Source of the DNA: Chitinophaga pinensis
GTDB lineage: Bacteria; Pseudomonadota; Gammaproteobacteria; Burkholderiales; SG8-41
Reading direction: 5' to 3'
Assembly: GCA_943329075.2 (NCBI GenBank)
Contig: CALQCM020000012.1
Location: forward strand, 1-64,000
Length of the DNA stretch: 64,000 nucleotides
In this document: in pieces, positions 53,407 through 61,801 of the stretch
Layout of the letters: the number at the start of each line of letters is the position of its first letter
Numbering within the stretch: the first letter of the stretch is position 1
Translations under genes and position numbers: made by a program
The notes under the pieces: generated by a model
Databases searched by the model: none
Told to the model about the DNA's origin: nothing
The model's input: only the letters and a program-made list of their open reading frames with translations

Positions 53407-54393
53407 ATGAACTCCGCGCCAGGTATCGTCGCGTTGTTTGGCACGGCAATGGCATTGATCTCCAATTCGCCACATGCGCAATTGCCGGAGTATCCCAACC
53501 GCCCCATCCGTTTCATTGTGCCCTACCCGCCCGGCGGCGGCACCGATGTAGTGGCGCGTGTAGTCGCGCGACGACTCGCCGATGAACTCGGCCAGCCGAT
53601 TGTCATCGACAACCGCGGCGGCGCGAACGCCATCGTCGGCACGCAGACCGCGGCGCGTGCGGTGGCTGATGGCTATACGATATTGCTCGGTGTGCCGGCG
53701 AGCCTGACGGTCAATCCGCTGCTGCACCGCGATCTGCCCTACGATCCGCTGCGCGATTTCGCGCCGGTGGCGCAACTCACGCTCAATGCCTATCTGCTGA
53801 CGGCGCACCCGTCGCTGCGCGTGAACACGGTGCGCGAACTGATCGATCTGGCGCGTCAGTCACCGGGCACCCTGAATTTCGGTTCTTCCGGCAACGGCAG
53901 TGCGGCGCATCTGGTGCTCGAATTATTTAAACGCATGGCGCACGTGGACATCGTGCATGTGCCCTATAAAGGCGGCGGCCCGGCGCTCAACGATCTGCTG
54001 GCCGGGCAGATCCAGTTGATGGGCGGACCGATGATCTCGGTGCTGTCACTGGTGACGACCAAACGCTTGAAGGCGATTGCAGTGACGACCGCCACTCGCA
54101 TTTCAGCATTGCCCGAGGTGCCGACCATCGCCGAATCGGTGCCCGGTTATGAATTGAGCGGCTGGTCGGGCGTGCTGCTGCCGGCAAAAACGCCGCCGGC
54201 AATCGTGCACAAACTCAATCGTGCGTTAGACAGGACATTACAGCAGGCCGAGGTGCGCCGCCTGCTCGGCGAACAGGGCTCGGAGCCCGTCGGCGGCGCT
54301 GCCGCCACCTTTGCGGCATTGATCAACAACGAACTCAAAAAATACCGTACGCTGCTGCAATCGGCCGGCATTACGCAGGCTGCGCCACCATGA
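53407..54393 (+). CDS. TctC/Bug-type substrate-binding protein
   Basis: The 328-residue product has a signal peptide (VALFGTAMALISNSPHAQ), then IRFIVPYPPGGGTDVVAR, IDNRGGANAIVGTQTAARAVADG and IVHVPYKGGGPALNDLL. It starts 16 bases after the amidohydrolase and ends 13 bases before a racemase-like gene, so it sits in an operon amidase-amidohydrolase-TctC-racemase. It probably binds the acid the enzymes make or use. The ribosome site is weak. Confidence 0.92.
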   Translation: MNSAPGIVALFGTAMALISNSPHAQLPEYPNRPIRFIVPYPPGGGTDVVARVVARRLADELGQPIVIDNRGGANAIVGTQTAARAVADGYTILLGVPASLTVNPLLHRDLPYDPLRDFAPVAQLTLNAYLLTAHPSLRVNTVRELIDLARQSPGTLNFGSSGNGSAAHLVLELFKRMAHVDIVHVPYKGGGPALNDLLAGQIQLMGGPMISVLSLVTTKRLKAIAVTTATRISALPEVPTIAESVPGYELSGWSGVLLPAKTPPAIVHKLNRALDRTLQQAEVRRLLGEQGSEPVGGAAATFAALINNELKKYRTLLQSAGITQAAPP

Positions 54394-54406
54394 ATCGGAG
54401 AACACC

Positions 54407-55150
54407 GTGACTGAAGCACAAACACCCGCGCCGCGTTATATCACCGGACGCGTCATGCCCGTCGGCAAGGACCGCCAGCCCGAAACGCGCATGGAGCCGC
54501 TGTTCCCACCCGACGTCAAACGTGTCAGCGTTTCGCTCGACATTCCGGACTACACCAAAGAAGGCGTCGAAGGCGCGATCGTGCGTTTTCCGGCCTGCGT
54601 CGATCAGCTGATTGCGCAGGGCGCGCAGCGCATCATGATCGCGGGGCTCCCGGTGTCGTCGCAACTCGGCCGCACGCGCGTGTTGAAACTGCTCGAAGAA
54701 ACCGAACGCCGCACCGGCGTGCCCGCCGACGGACAAGGCGAATCGACGGCCGCCGCATTAAAACACCTAGGCGCGCGCCGTATTGCGATCGCGAGCCGCT
54801 GGTCGGATGAACTGAACAACGCGCTGGTGCGTTATCTCACCGAAGCCGGCATGGAGGTGCTCGCCGTGACCACGCGCGGCCAGTGGGCGCAGCAGGCGTT
54901 TTCGATGAGCTTCGACGAAGGTGTGCGCCTCGCCTTTCAACTTGGTCGCGAAGCCGTGCGTCAGGCGCCGCAGGCCGAAGGCCTGTTGATTGCCGGCGGC
55001 GCGTGGCGCAGCCTCGCCGCGGTGCCGATTCTCGAAGAGGATTTCGGCATCCCTGTTGTCACCAATCCGATTTCAGAAATCTGGCGGCTCATGCAGGCGG
55101 GCATCGCGCCACCGGTGAAAAACTGGGGGCGACTGCTCGGCGGCGCTTAA
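54407..55150 (+). CDS. Asp/Glu racemase-superfamily protein lacking the catalytic cysteines
   Basis: The 247-residue product follows the fold of arylmalonate decarboxylase/maleate isomerase: FPPDVKRVSVSLDI, IMIAGLPVSSQ, RTGVPADGQGESTAAALKHLG, then LLIAGGAWRSLAAVPILE and VVTNPISEIWRLM. At the two places where the family has catalytic Cys or Gly, it has LPVS and GGAWRS; the only Cys (FPACVDQL) lies elsewhere. GGAG seven bases upstream supports the GTG start. It may be a decarboxylase-like variant or a non-enzymatic binder. Confidence 0.75.
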   Translation: MTEAQTPAPRYITGRVMPVGKDRQPETRMEPLFPPDVKRVSVSLDIPDYTKEGVEGAIVRFPACVDQLIAQGAQRIMIAGLPVSSQLGRTRVLKLLEETERRTGVPADGQGESTAAALKHLGARRIAIASRWSDELNNALVRYLTEAGMEVLAVTTRGQWAQQAFSMSFDEGVRLAFQLGREAVRQAPQAEGLLIAGGAWRSLAAVPILEEDFGIPVVTNPISEIWRLMQAGIAPPVKNWGRLLGGA

Positions 55151-55536
55151 GGTTACGCACCTTTCGACGCCATGTGATCCACCACAAGAACCCGTAACCT
55201 CGCGTTCGCCAACAACGCAATGCAGAGCCCCCATACAACGCCATGTCATGTTTGAGGCAATACAATAAGCACGCAAACGGAATATGTTCACCCCTCGATG
55301 CACGCAAAAATTATTTAAGCGCCCGCCCAAGTCCGGCGAATCAGCCGCATCTACCACGGAGCCGGGCGATTAGTACGCAAACATTTGGCTTCCAGAACGA
55401 AGCCTGCTTGAGCAATCTCTGCACCTGGCAAAAGCACCGTGCAAACCGATGGGATATGCCTCGCCAGATTAAGTGAGGGCGGATCTCTTTCAATCAACTG
55501 CCGCGCTTCCAGGGGTATTTCACTGAAGGAGTGAAC
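55151..55536. other. 386-base gap with an inverted repeat and no gene
   Basis: GGTTACG (55151-55157), directly after the racemase stop, pairs with CGTAACC (55193-55199) across a 35-base loop; there is no T-run. The remainder has no frame with a ribosome site until AAGGAG at 55526, which serves the next gene. It probably holds that gene's promoter. Confidence 0.4.
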
Positions 55537-55968
55537 ATGCTAGAGGTCAAGTTTGATGACATGCTTATGGCCTTTGAATTCGCCAGCGCCGGAGACCACT
55601 ATGATTCCTGCGCATACCTGGACATTGAAACCGGCGAGTTTATTTTTGTCGCCGACGGTTTCGAAAACGAAACCCCACTACCGGCCGATCTTGAAACATC
55701 GGAGCGATATCTTTCCATTCCGGACAAACATGAACTGGATCTTGGTCGCGCACTGGTTACAACCTTCGTCGAACAGTTCATCCCGGACAAGATTGCAGTC
55801 GTGTCCGGCTATTTCCGCAAGAGAGGCGCATACGCCCGTTACAAAGATCTGCTTGAAGAGCACAGCTTGCTCGACCGCTGGTACACATTCGAAGCCGAAG
55901 CCACGAAAATCGCCCTGCGGAATTGGTGCGAGGACAGCGCCATTACACTGGTGGAATCGAGCCCCTAG
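55537..55968 (+). CDS. UPF0158 family protein
   Basis: The 143-residue product matches UPF0158: YLDIETGEFIFVAD, RYLSIPDKHELDLGRAL, KRGAYARYKDLLEEHSLLDRWYTFE split over two helices, and ALRNWCEDS. These small cytoplasmic proteins have unknown function. ATG at 55537 is five bases after AAGGAG; a GTG two codons upstream overlaps that site. It is convergent with the SDR gene. Codon use appears less GC-biased than its neighbours. Confidence 0.85.
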   Translation: MLEVKFDDMLMAFEFASAGDHYDSCAYLDIETGEFIFVADGFENETPLPADLETSERYLSIPDKHELDLGRALVTTFVEQFIPDKIAVVSGYFRKRGAYARYKDLLEEHSLLDRWYTFEAEATKIALRNWCEDSAITLVESSP

Positions 55969-56056
55969 CCAACGACAACCAATCAGGGAAATTCGCAGTG
56001 TTATCGAACGCTAAACCGCTAACCAATGCCAAGCAGTACACCGTTGAAAGATATTA

Positions 56057-56848
56057 TTAAAGCACCGAACGCACCAATCCGCCGTCAACGCGTATCGTCG
56101 TGCCGGTGATGTAAGTCGATTTGCCCGAGGCCAGAAACGCCACGAGATTTGCCAGTTCGCACGGTTCACCGATGCGGCCGACGGCGGTCTCTTTGGCGCG
56201 CTCGACCAGCATTTCATCAAGCGTGATGCCGAGCTCTTTCGCGCGCGAGGTCACGTTACCGAGCAGGCGTTCGCTCAGCAGCGAACCGGGACAGACATTG
56301 TTGACGAGTATGCTGTCGCGCCCGACTTCGTCGGCAAGGCTCTTGGCAAACGCCACCACACCCATGCGCGTGGCGCCCGACAGCGCCAGATTGGCGATCG
56401 GTTGATAGACGGTACTGGCGAGAATATTGATGATGCGGCCGCCGCCCTGCTTCTTCAGATGCGGCACCGCCTCGCGCGACATGCGCGCGAAGTAGAGCAG
56501 CGAACGCTGCACCGCCGTGGCCCATTGCTCTTCGCTGGCGTCGATTGACTTCGCCAGCGGCGGGCCGCCCGAGTTGTTGACCAGCACGTCGATGCGGCCG
56601 AACTTCGCGATTGCTGCGGCAATCAGCGCGCGGATCGTCGCATGCTGTTCAAGATCGCCGGCGAAGGCCAGCACATCGGCGCCAGTCTTCGCACGGATAT
56701 CTTGCGCCACTTTTTCCAAATCGCCTGCGTTGCGGCTGCAAATCACCAGTGTCGCGCCCTCTTCGGTCAGCACCTCGGCGCAGGCGCGGCCCAACCCCTT
56801 GCTGGCGCCGCCAACGATGGCAACTTTGTTTTTCAGTTCGAGATCCAT
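56057..56848 (-). CDS. SDR-family protein with atypical active site
   Basis: The 263-residue product has the SDR cofactor motif GGASKGLG (13-20), VLVNNSGG and a C-terminal TYITGTTIRVDGG typical of 3-oxoacyl-ACP reductase-like proteins. The catalytic Tyr-x3-Lys is missing: the segment after ILAST reads LALSGATRMGV, putting Leu and Thr at the usual Tyr and Lys places. Some related SDRs share this LS.A.R pattern. It could use another mechanism or bind cofactor only. The start at 56848 fits the family. Confidence 0.85.
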   Translation of the reverse strand: MDLELKNKVAIVGGASKGLGRACAEVLTEEGATLVICSRNAGDLEKVAQDIRAKTGADVLAFAGDLEQHATIRALIAAAIAKFGRIDVLVNNSGGPPLAKSIDASEEQWATAVQRSLLYFARMSREAVPHLKKQGGGRIINILASTVYQPIANLALSGATRMGVVAFAKSLADEVGRDSILVNNVCPGSLLSERLLGNVTSRAKELGITLDEMLVERAKETAVGRIGEPCELANLVAFLASGKSTYITGTTIRVDGGLVRSVL

Positions 56849-57073
56849 ATGCAAGTAATCCTCAGCGCGGACTGCGCCGGTTATGCTAACGCAAAACTGC
56901 ATGATACCTGCCCGGCTCGTTGCCGGTCGCCGGCGCCGACGCCGACGCCTCCATCGACTTCATTCATAGCGCAATGTCCGGACAGACGGTCGTGATGTTA
57001 CAAACCACTGGACAAGCGACACAGCGTCAGGGTGCGATAACATTGCGCCTTACCACGAACCGGCAGATCAGAT

Positions 57074-57718
57074 ATGCGCACACTCAAACATCTCTTCGAC
57101 ACCAACAAGGCATGGGCCGGGAACATTCGCCAGCAGGACCCGCAGTTTTTTCAGAAACTGTCGCAACAGCAGTCGCCGGAATATCTGTGGATCGGCTGCT
57201 CGGACAGCCGCGTGCCGGCCAACCAGATCGTCGGCCTGCTGCCGGGCGAATTGTTCGTGCACCGCAACCTCGCCAATCTGGTGGTGCATACCGATCTGAA
57301 CTGCCTGTCGGTGATGCAGTTCGCCGTCGACATTCTGAAGGTGCGACACATCATCGTCTGCGGGCATTACGGCTGCAGCGGCGTGCAGGCGGCGCTGCGC
57401 CGCGACCGCATCGGCCTGTCCGACAACTGGTTGCGCCACGTGCAGGACGTGCGCGAGAAACACGGCGCGCAGCTCGACGCTGCCAAGGGCGAAGCCGCCG
57501 CTGCAGCACGCCTGAGTGAATTGAACGTCATTGAGCAGGTCGCCAACGTCTGTCAGACGACGATCGCACGTGATGCCTGGGAGCGCGGCCAGCCGCTGAC
57601 GGTGCACGGCTGGATTTACGGTATCGACAACGGCCTTTTGCGCGATCTGAACACCACGGTCACCGCAACGCAGGAAGCGGATATGATCTACCGGACGGCG
57701 ATTGCGGCATTGAGTTAG
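57074..57718 (+). CDS. can: Beta-class carbonic anhydrase
   Basis: The 214-residue product is a beta carbonic anhydrase with all zinc ligands in the places of E. coli Can: Cys42, His98 and Cys101, plus the Asp44-Arg46 dyad (WIGCSDSRVPAN and CGHYGCSGV). It interconverts CO2 and bicarbonate in the cytoplasm, supplying carboxylases. The ATG at 57074 has only a weak ribosome site. It stands alone and ends at a likely terminator. Confidence 0.96.
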   Translation: MRTLKHLFDTNKAWAGNIRQQDPQFFQKLSQQQSPEYLWIGCSDSRVPANQIVGLLPGELFVHRNLANLVVHTDLNCLSVMQFAVDILKVRHIIVCGHYGCSGVQAALRRDRIGLSDNWLRHVQDVREKHGAQLDAAKGEAAAAARLSELNVIEQVANVCQTTIARDAWERGQPLTVHGWIYGIDNGLLRDLNTTVTATQEADMIYRTAIAALS

Positions 57719-57738
57719 AAGCTATCGCAAAAAAACGC

Positions 57739-57769
57739 CCTCGCCCCGCACTGACGGGGAGAGGTCATT
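57739..57769 (+). terminator. Likely terminator of the carbonic anhydrase gene
   Basis: CCTC-G-CCCCG (57739-57748) pairs with CGGGG-A-GAGG (57755-57764), one mismatch, loop CACTGA, followed by TCATTTTG. It begins about 20 bases after the can stop codon. Confidence 0.5.
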
Positions 57770-57845
57770 TTGAGATGACTTTTGGTTGTTCCATTAAGAC
57801 CGCAACACGCGGCTAGTCGCATGAAGCTTCAGCGAGGAGGCAGGC

Positions 57846-58811
57846 ATGATGACGTTGATACGCCGGAGCACGGCGGCGCTTTTGATGCTGGCACCGGCGC
57901 TTGCGCTGGCCGCTTATCCCGATAAACCGGTCAGACTGGTGGCGCCCTTCGTCCCCGGAGGCCCCACCGATATCGTCGCCCGGGTGGTCGCGCAGCGCCT
58001 CACCCAGGCCTTCGGCCAGACCGTCGTCGTCGACAATCGCGGCGGCGCCAGCGGTGCGATCGGCTGCGAAATCGTCGCGCGTTCGGCGCCCGACGGTTAC
58101 ACGCTGATGATCGGCTCGTCAGGCAATCTGGCGGTGGCGCCCGCCCTGTTTGCCAAGCTGCCGTACGATCCGCTGAAGGATTTTCAGGCCATCACGCAAA
58201 CCACCGCGGGGCCGCAGGTCATCGTCGCGCATCTGGCGGTGCCGGCAAAAAACATCACTGAGCTGCTCGCGCTGGCGCGCGCCAAACCGGGCAGCCTCAA
58301 CTATGCCTCAGGTGGCGCCGGCACCACGACCCAACTCGGCATGGAGCTCTTCAAGTCGATGGGCGGCGTCGATATCGTGCACGTACCGTACAAAGGCACC
58401 GGGCAGGCTTTGAGCGATGTCTTGGGCGGCCAGGTGCAACTGATGCTCGCCAGCCTGCTGCCGGCGTTGCCGCACGTAAAGTCGGGCCGCCTGCGCGGAC
58501 TCGCGGTGACCAGCGCGCAGCGCACACCCGCGCTGGCCGACACAGCGACGGTCGCCGAGAGCGGCCTGCCCGGCTTCGAAACCACGTCGTGGCACGGCCT
58601 GGTGGTGCCTGCGAAAACGCCGCCGGCGATCAGCGCGCGCGTGCACGCCGAAATGGTCAAGCTGCTCAATCTACCCGAAGTGAAGGCGCTGTTTCTGACA
58701 CAGGGCATGGACACCGTTGCCAATACGCCATCCGAATTCACCGCTTACATCAAAGCTGAAACCGAAAAATGGACGCGCGTGGTGCGCGCCATCGGCCTGC
58801 CGCAACAATAA
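57846..58811 (+). CDS. TctC/Bug-type substrate-binding protein
   Basis: The 321-residue product has a signal peptide (STAALLMLAPALALAAYP), VRLVAPFVPGGPTDIVAR, VDNRGGASGAIGCEIVARSAPDG and IVHVPYKGTGQALSDVLGG. GAGGAGG lies before the ATG at 57846. It is followed after 124 bases by an alpha/beta hydrolase gene and may share its transcript; the hydrolase could work on the imported compound. Confidence 0.92.
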   Translation: MMTLIRRSTAALLMLAPALALAAYPDKPVRLVAPFVPGGPTDIVARVVAQRLTQAFGQTVVVDNRGGASGAIGCEIVARSAPDGYTLMIGSSGNLAVAPALFAKLPYDPLKDFQAITQTTAGPQVIVAHLAVPAKNITELLALARAKPGSLNYASGGAGTTTQLGMELFKSMGGVDIVHVPYKGTGQALSDVLGGQVQLMLASLLPALPHVKSGRLRGLAVTSAQRTPALADTATVAESGLPGFETTSWHGLVVPAKTPPAISARVHAEMVKLLNLPEVKALFLTQGMDTVANTPSEFTAYIKAETEKWTRVVRAIGLPQQ

Positions 58812-58935
58812 CTTCACTTTGCGCGCATGAACTGCACGCGCGGTTGCCGCGACGCGGTTGCCGCGCCGCGCCGCACGCGGTATCTTCCCACCTCGCGCCG
58901 GAAACCCGGCGCGCATTTTTTCTGGAGACCCGACC

Positions 58936-60171
58936 ATGCCCAGCAACGAACGCGAAAAAACCGGCCGCCCGCACCTCAAACGCGACAACCAGAAATGGGT
59001 GTTCGACTGGGTGATCAAGGAAACCGGCAACGTGTTCCACTTCCAGTCGGATGGACGCGGCCGCATCCCGCGCAGCGTGCGCAACCACGACATGATCAGC
59101 AAGCACATGGGGCTGGCGGCACGGCGACTGGAAAAACTCGCCGAGGCGGAGGCCGAAGCGGGCCATCGCGAAACCGCGATGGAACTCTATTATCAAACCG
59201 CGCTGCTGTGGCTGGACGCGCAGCACGTGGTGTTCGAACTCAACGATGAGAAAAAATATCTGCACGGCGGCCTGATGCGCTGTTATAACAAGGTGCGTGA
59301 ATTCGCGCCCTACAAAATCGAGCACGTCGATATTCCGTGGAACGGCACCATCGTCTCCGGCAACCTGCATCTGTGCCCGGGCGAAGGCAAAAAGCCGCTG
59401 GTGTTTTATGTGCCCGGCTGCGACCAGACCAAGGAAGCGTGGCCGCATCCGAACTACAACCAGGCGCACCTGCGTGGTATGCATCTGTTTTCCTTCGACG
59501 GCCCCGGCCAGGGCGAAAGCAATCTGCGCGGCATCAAGCTCACCGCCGACAACTACGAGGAGGCAGCGAGTGCGGCCATCGATTACCTGATAAAGCGCCC
59601 CGAAGTCGACGCGAAAAAAATCGCCGTCTATGCGCTGAGCTTCGGCTCGCACTGGGGCATGCGTATTGCTGCGCACGACCATCGCATCGCCGCCTGCGCA
59701 GCGCCGTGGGCGTCGTTCGGCGATAAATACTATCTGATGAACGAGGAATCGCCGCGCTACAAGCAGCTCTTCGCCTTCCTCACACAATCGAAGAGCGAAG
59801 ATGAACTCGACCGCGTGGTCAGCCAGATGCATATGGAAGGCCGCATGGACAAGATCAAATGTCCGACGCTGATCGTCAACGGCGAATTCGACCCGCGCGC
59901 ACCGGTCGATGAAATCTACCGCCTGTTCGACCAGATGAAAGCGCCGGCCGAACTATGGATGCTGCCCGACCAGCATCACAACGGCTCGGTCACCGCCGGC
60001 GGCCGCGCGCTGGTGTGGCAGGTCGACATCCATTCGTTCGTCTGCGACTGGCTGCGCGAGCGCTTCGAGGGCAAGCCGTTGAAACATGCGGGCAAGGTGC
60101 TGTGGCTCGATCCGAACGGCGGTGGGCCGAACGCGAAGACGGTCTCGCACAAGCGTTACTGGTACGAATAG
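58936..60171 (+). CDS. FrsA/DPOP-hydrolase-like alpha/beta hydrolase
   Basis: The 411-residue product has an N-terminal helical region (about 1-110) followed by an alpha/beta hydrolase domain: PLVFYVPGCDQTKE, FDGPGQGESN, nucleophile in YALSFGSHWG, late acid in VNGEFDPRAP and His in PDQHHNGS. The helical N-terminus plus this core is the layout of 2,6-dihydroxypseudooxynicotine hydrolase and FrsA-like C-C/ester hydrolases. The ATG at 58936 follows TGGAG. The substrate is not predictable. Confidence 0.88.
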   Translation: MPSNEREKTGRPHLKRDNQKWVFDWVIKETGNVFHFQSDGRGRIPRSVRNHDMISKHMGLAARRLEKLAEAEAEAGHRETAMELYYQTALLWLDAQHVVFELNDEKKYLHGGLMRCYNKVREFAPYKIEHVDIPWNGTIVSGNLHLCPGEGKKPLVFYVPGCDQTKEAWPHPNYNQAHLRGMHLFSFDGPGQGESNLRGIKLTADNYEEAASAAIDYLIKRPEVDAKKIAVYALSFGSHWGMRIAAHDHRIAACAAPWASFGDKYYLMNEESPRYKQLFAFLTQSKSEDELDRVVSQMHMEGRMDKIKCPTLIVNGEFDPRAPVDEIYRLFDQMKAPAELWMLPDQHHNGSVTAGGRALVWQVDIHSFVCDWLRERFEGKPLKHAGKVLWLDPNGGGPNAKTVSHKRYWYE

Positions 60172-60227
60172 TCGGGGCAACCCGCCAGGCGCAAGGTAGC
60201 GGCGGTGGGTTTGGAAATGCGTGGAAT

Positions 60228-60254
60228 TCTGCACGGCAGGGCCGTGCAGATTTT
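60228..60254 (+). terminator. Rho-independent terminator after the alpha/beta hydrolase gene
   Basis: A perfect 10-bp stem (60228-60237 with 60241-60250, loop AGG) is followed by TTTTC, 57 bases after the stop codon. Confidence 0.8.
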
Positions 60255-60310
60255 CATCGAGCGCGACAGCGCAGTGAAATGGCTGTGTCGCGCGTAAAGC
60301 CCGCCTGATT

Positions 60311-60496
60311 TCAGGCGCGCGCGGAACGCTTTCGCTGCATGCCGACGCCGGCCAGATGCCGCAGGCAAATGGCGATCGCCGGCACATTGACGGCAATATG
60401 AAACGGAAGGCGTAACCCGCTGCGCATCCAGGCGCGGCGCATGGCGGGGTCGGCGCTAGGGTCCGAGTGCAGGGGTAAGGCAAGCTGCTTGCTCAT
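60311..60496 (-). CDS. Small protein of unknown function (61 residues)
   Basis: The frame encodes 61 residues and has a good GGAGG site five bases before the ATG at 60496. The middle is hydrophobic and amphipathic (LRLPFHIAVNVPAIAICLRHL) and the ends are basic (MQRKRSARA). No family is recognised with certainty. The strong ribosome site is the main support; the gene stands alone in a gap between convergent units. Confidence 0.5.
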   Translation of the reverse strand: MSKQLALPLHSDPSADPAMRRAWMRSGLRLPFHIAVNVPAIAICLRHLAGVGMQRKRSARA

Positions 60497-60733
60497 TGCG
60501 GCCTCCATACTCGTTCGGCTCGCGGCACAGGCGCCGTTCATCCTTGTTCTCATTATCGGCAGCCAGTGGCTTGATCTTGAGGGGAACAGCGCTGGTTTTC
60601 GCCCTTATTCCCTGCTTAAAGAACGAGTTAGAATATGAGACTGCACGCAAGACAAGCACGCTAAGCCGCTGATAGAAAAGCAACACCGGGGGCACGCGAT
60701 GGCCCTGACGATGGCGCCGGCAAGGCGCCGGAC

Positions 60734-61801
60734 TTATTCGTCTTTCAGGCCGATCGTCTTGATGAGTTTGCCAAAGCGCGCGTATTCCGCCTTGATGGTA
60801 TCGGCGAGTTGCTGCGGCGTGGAGGCGGCCGGATCGTAACCCTGCCCGGCCAGCCGTTCGCGCAACTCCGGCGACTTCATACCCGCGGCAATTTCGGCAT
60901 TGAGGCGATCGATGGCGAATTTCGGCGTGCCGCGCGGCGCCGACATGGCGATCCACTGCACGGTTTCAAAGCCCGGCACACCGCTCTCGGCAATCGTCGG
61001 TACCTGTGGCAGGGCCGGCGACCGTTTCGCCGAGGTGACCGCCACCGCGCGCATCTTGCCGCTGACGGCGAATGGATATACCGAACTGAAGGTCGCGAAC
61101 ATCAGCGAAACGTGGCCACCGATCACCTCAACCGCGGCCTGCGCGCCGCCCTTGTATGGCACGTGCAGCATATCGACGCCGGTGGCAATTTTGAACAACT
61201 CGGCCGACAGATGCCCGCCGGTACCGATCGACGGCGAACCGAAAACGAGTTTGCCGGGTTGCGCCTTTGCCAACGCGATCAGCTGTTTCACCGTGGTCAC
61301 CGGCAGCGACGGGTGCACCACCAGCAGATAGGGCTGGGTGGCGAGCATCGATACCGGATCAAAATCGCGCACCGGATCGTACGGCACGCTGCGTTTCAAG
61401 TTGGGCACGATGGCCAGCGTGGTCTGGCTCGAGACGAATACGTTGTAACCGTCGGGCGCGGACTTCGCGGCCACTTCGGTCCCGATGATGGTGCTGGCCC
61501 CCGGCCGGTTGTCGATCAGAAAATTCTGGCCGGTGCGTTTGGTCAGTTCATCGGCCACCGCGCGCGCGATGATGTCGTTGCCGCCGCCCGGCGGATACGG
61601 CACGATGACGCGTACGGTTTTGGCGGGATAGGCGGTTTGTGCAAACGCGAGGGGGGCGCCAGCCATCGCAATCACCAATGCGCTGCCCATCACGCCAGAC
61701 AGAAATCGTCGCCAGGAAGGAGCGCAGCGTATTCCGGGTTGGGCGTGTGCAGAATCCCGGAATACGCTGCGCTCCTTCCGGGCTACAGATGTACCGCTCA
61801 C
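60734..61801 (-). CDS. TctC/Bug-type substrate-binding protein, coupled to the TPP decarboxylase genes
   Basis: The mature protein is typical: VRVIVPYPPGGGNDIIAR, IDNRPGASTIIGTEVAAKSAPDG, MLHVPYKGGAQAAVEVIGGHV. Its signal peptide (RRFLSGVMGSALVIAMAGAPLAFA) starts near residue 32 of the frame. The GTG at 61801 overlaps the stop of the decarboxylase beta gene (GTGA) and has GGGAGAGG upstream, but a 24-bp palindrome lies between it and the signal peptide. I give the long form (355 residues); a start at 61690 gives 318 residues but loses the basic start of the signal. Confidence 0.85.
   Translation of the reverse strand: MSGTSVARKERSVFRDSAHAQPGIRCAPSWRRFLSGVMGSALVIAMAGAPLAFAQTAYPAKTVRVIVPYPPGGGNDIIARAVADELTKRTGQNFLIDNRPGASTIIGTEVAAKSAPDGYNVFVSSQTTLAIVPNLKRSVPYDPVRDFDPVSMLATQPYLLVVHPSLPVTTVKQLIALAKAQPGKLVFGSPSIGTGGHLSAELFKIATGVDMLHVPYKGGAQAAVEVIGGHVSLMFATFSSVYPFAVSGKMRAVAVTSAKRSPALPQVPTIAESGVPGFETVQWIAMSAPRGTPKFAIDRLNAEIAAGMKSPELRERLAGQGYDPAASTPQQLADTIKAEYARFGKLIKTIGLKDE
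61715..61779. repeat. Perfect 24-bp inverted repeat inside a TctC reading frame
   Basis: Bases 61715-61738 are the exact reverse complement of 61756-61779, with a 17-base loop. The arms contain GGAAGGAGCGCAGCG and CGTATTCCGGG, the look of a known type of Gram-negative REP element. It is in frame with the TctC gene at 60734-61801. Confidence 0.85.

Noticed and set aside
54407..55150. Assigning maleate cis-trans isomerase or arylmalonate decarboxylase by name
   Set aside because: The catalytic cysteines are missing, so only the superfamily can be stated.
55151..55199. Inverted repeat GGTTACG/CGTAACC as an attachment site or attC-like element
   Set aside because: The loop is 35 bases with no core site, and no integrase is present; it may be chance.
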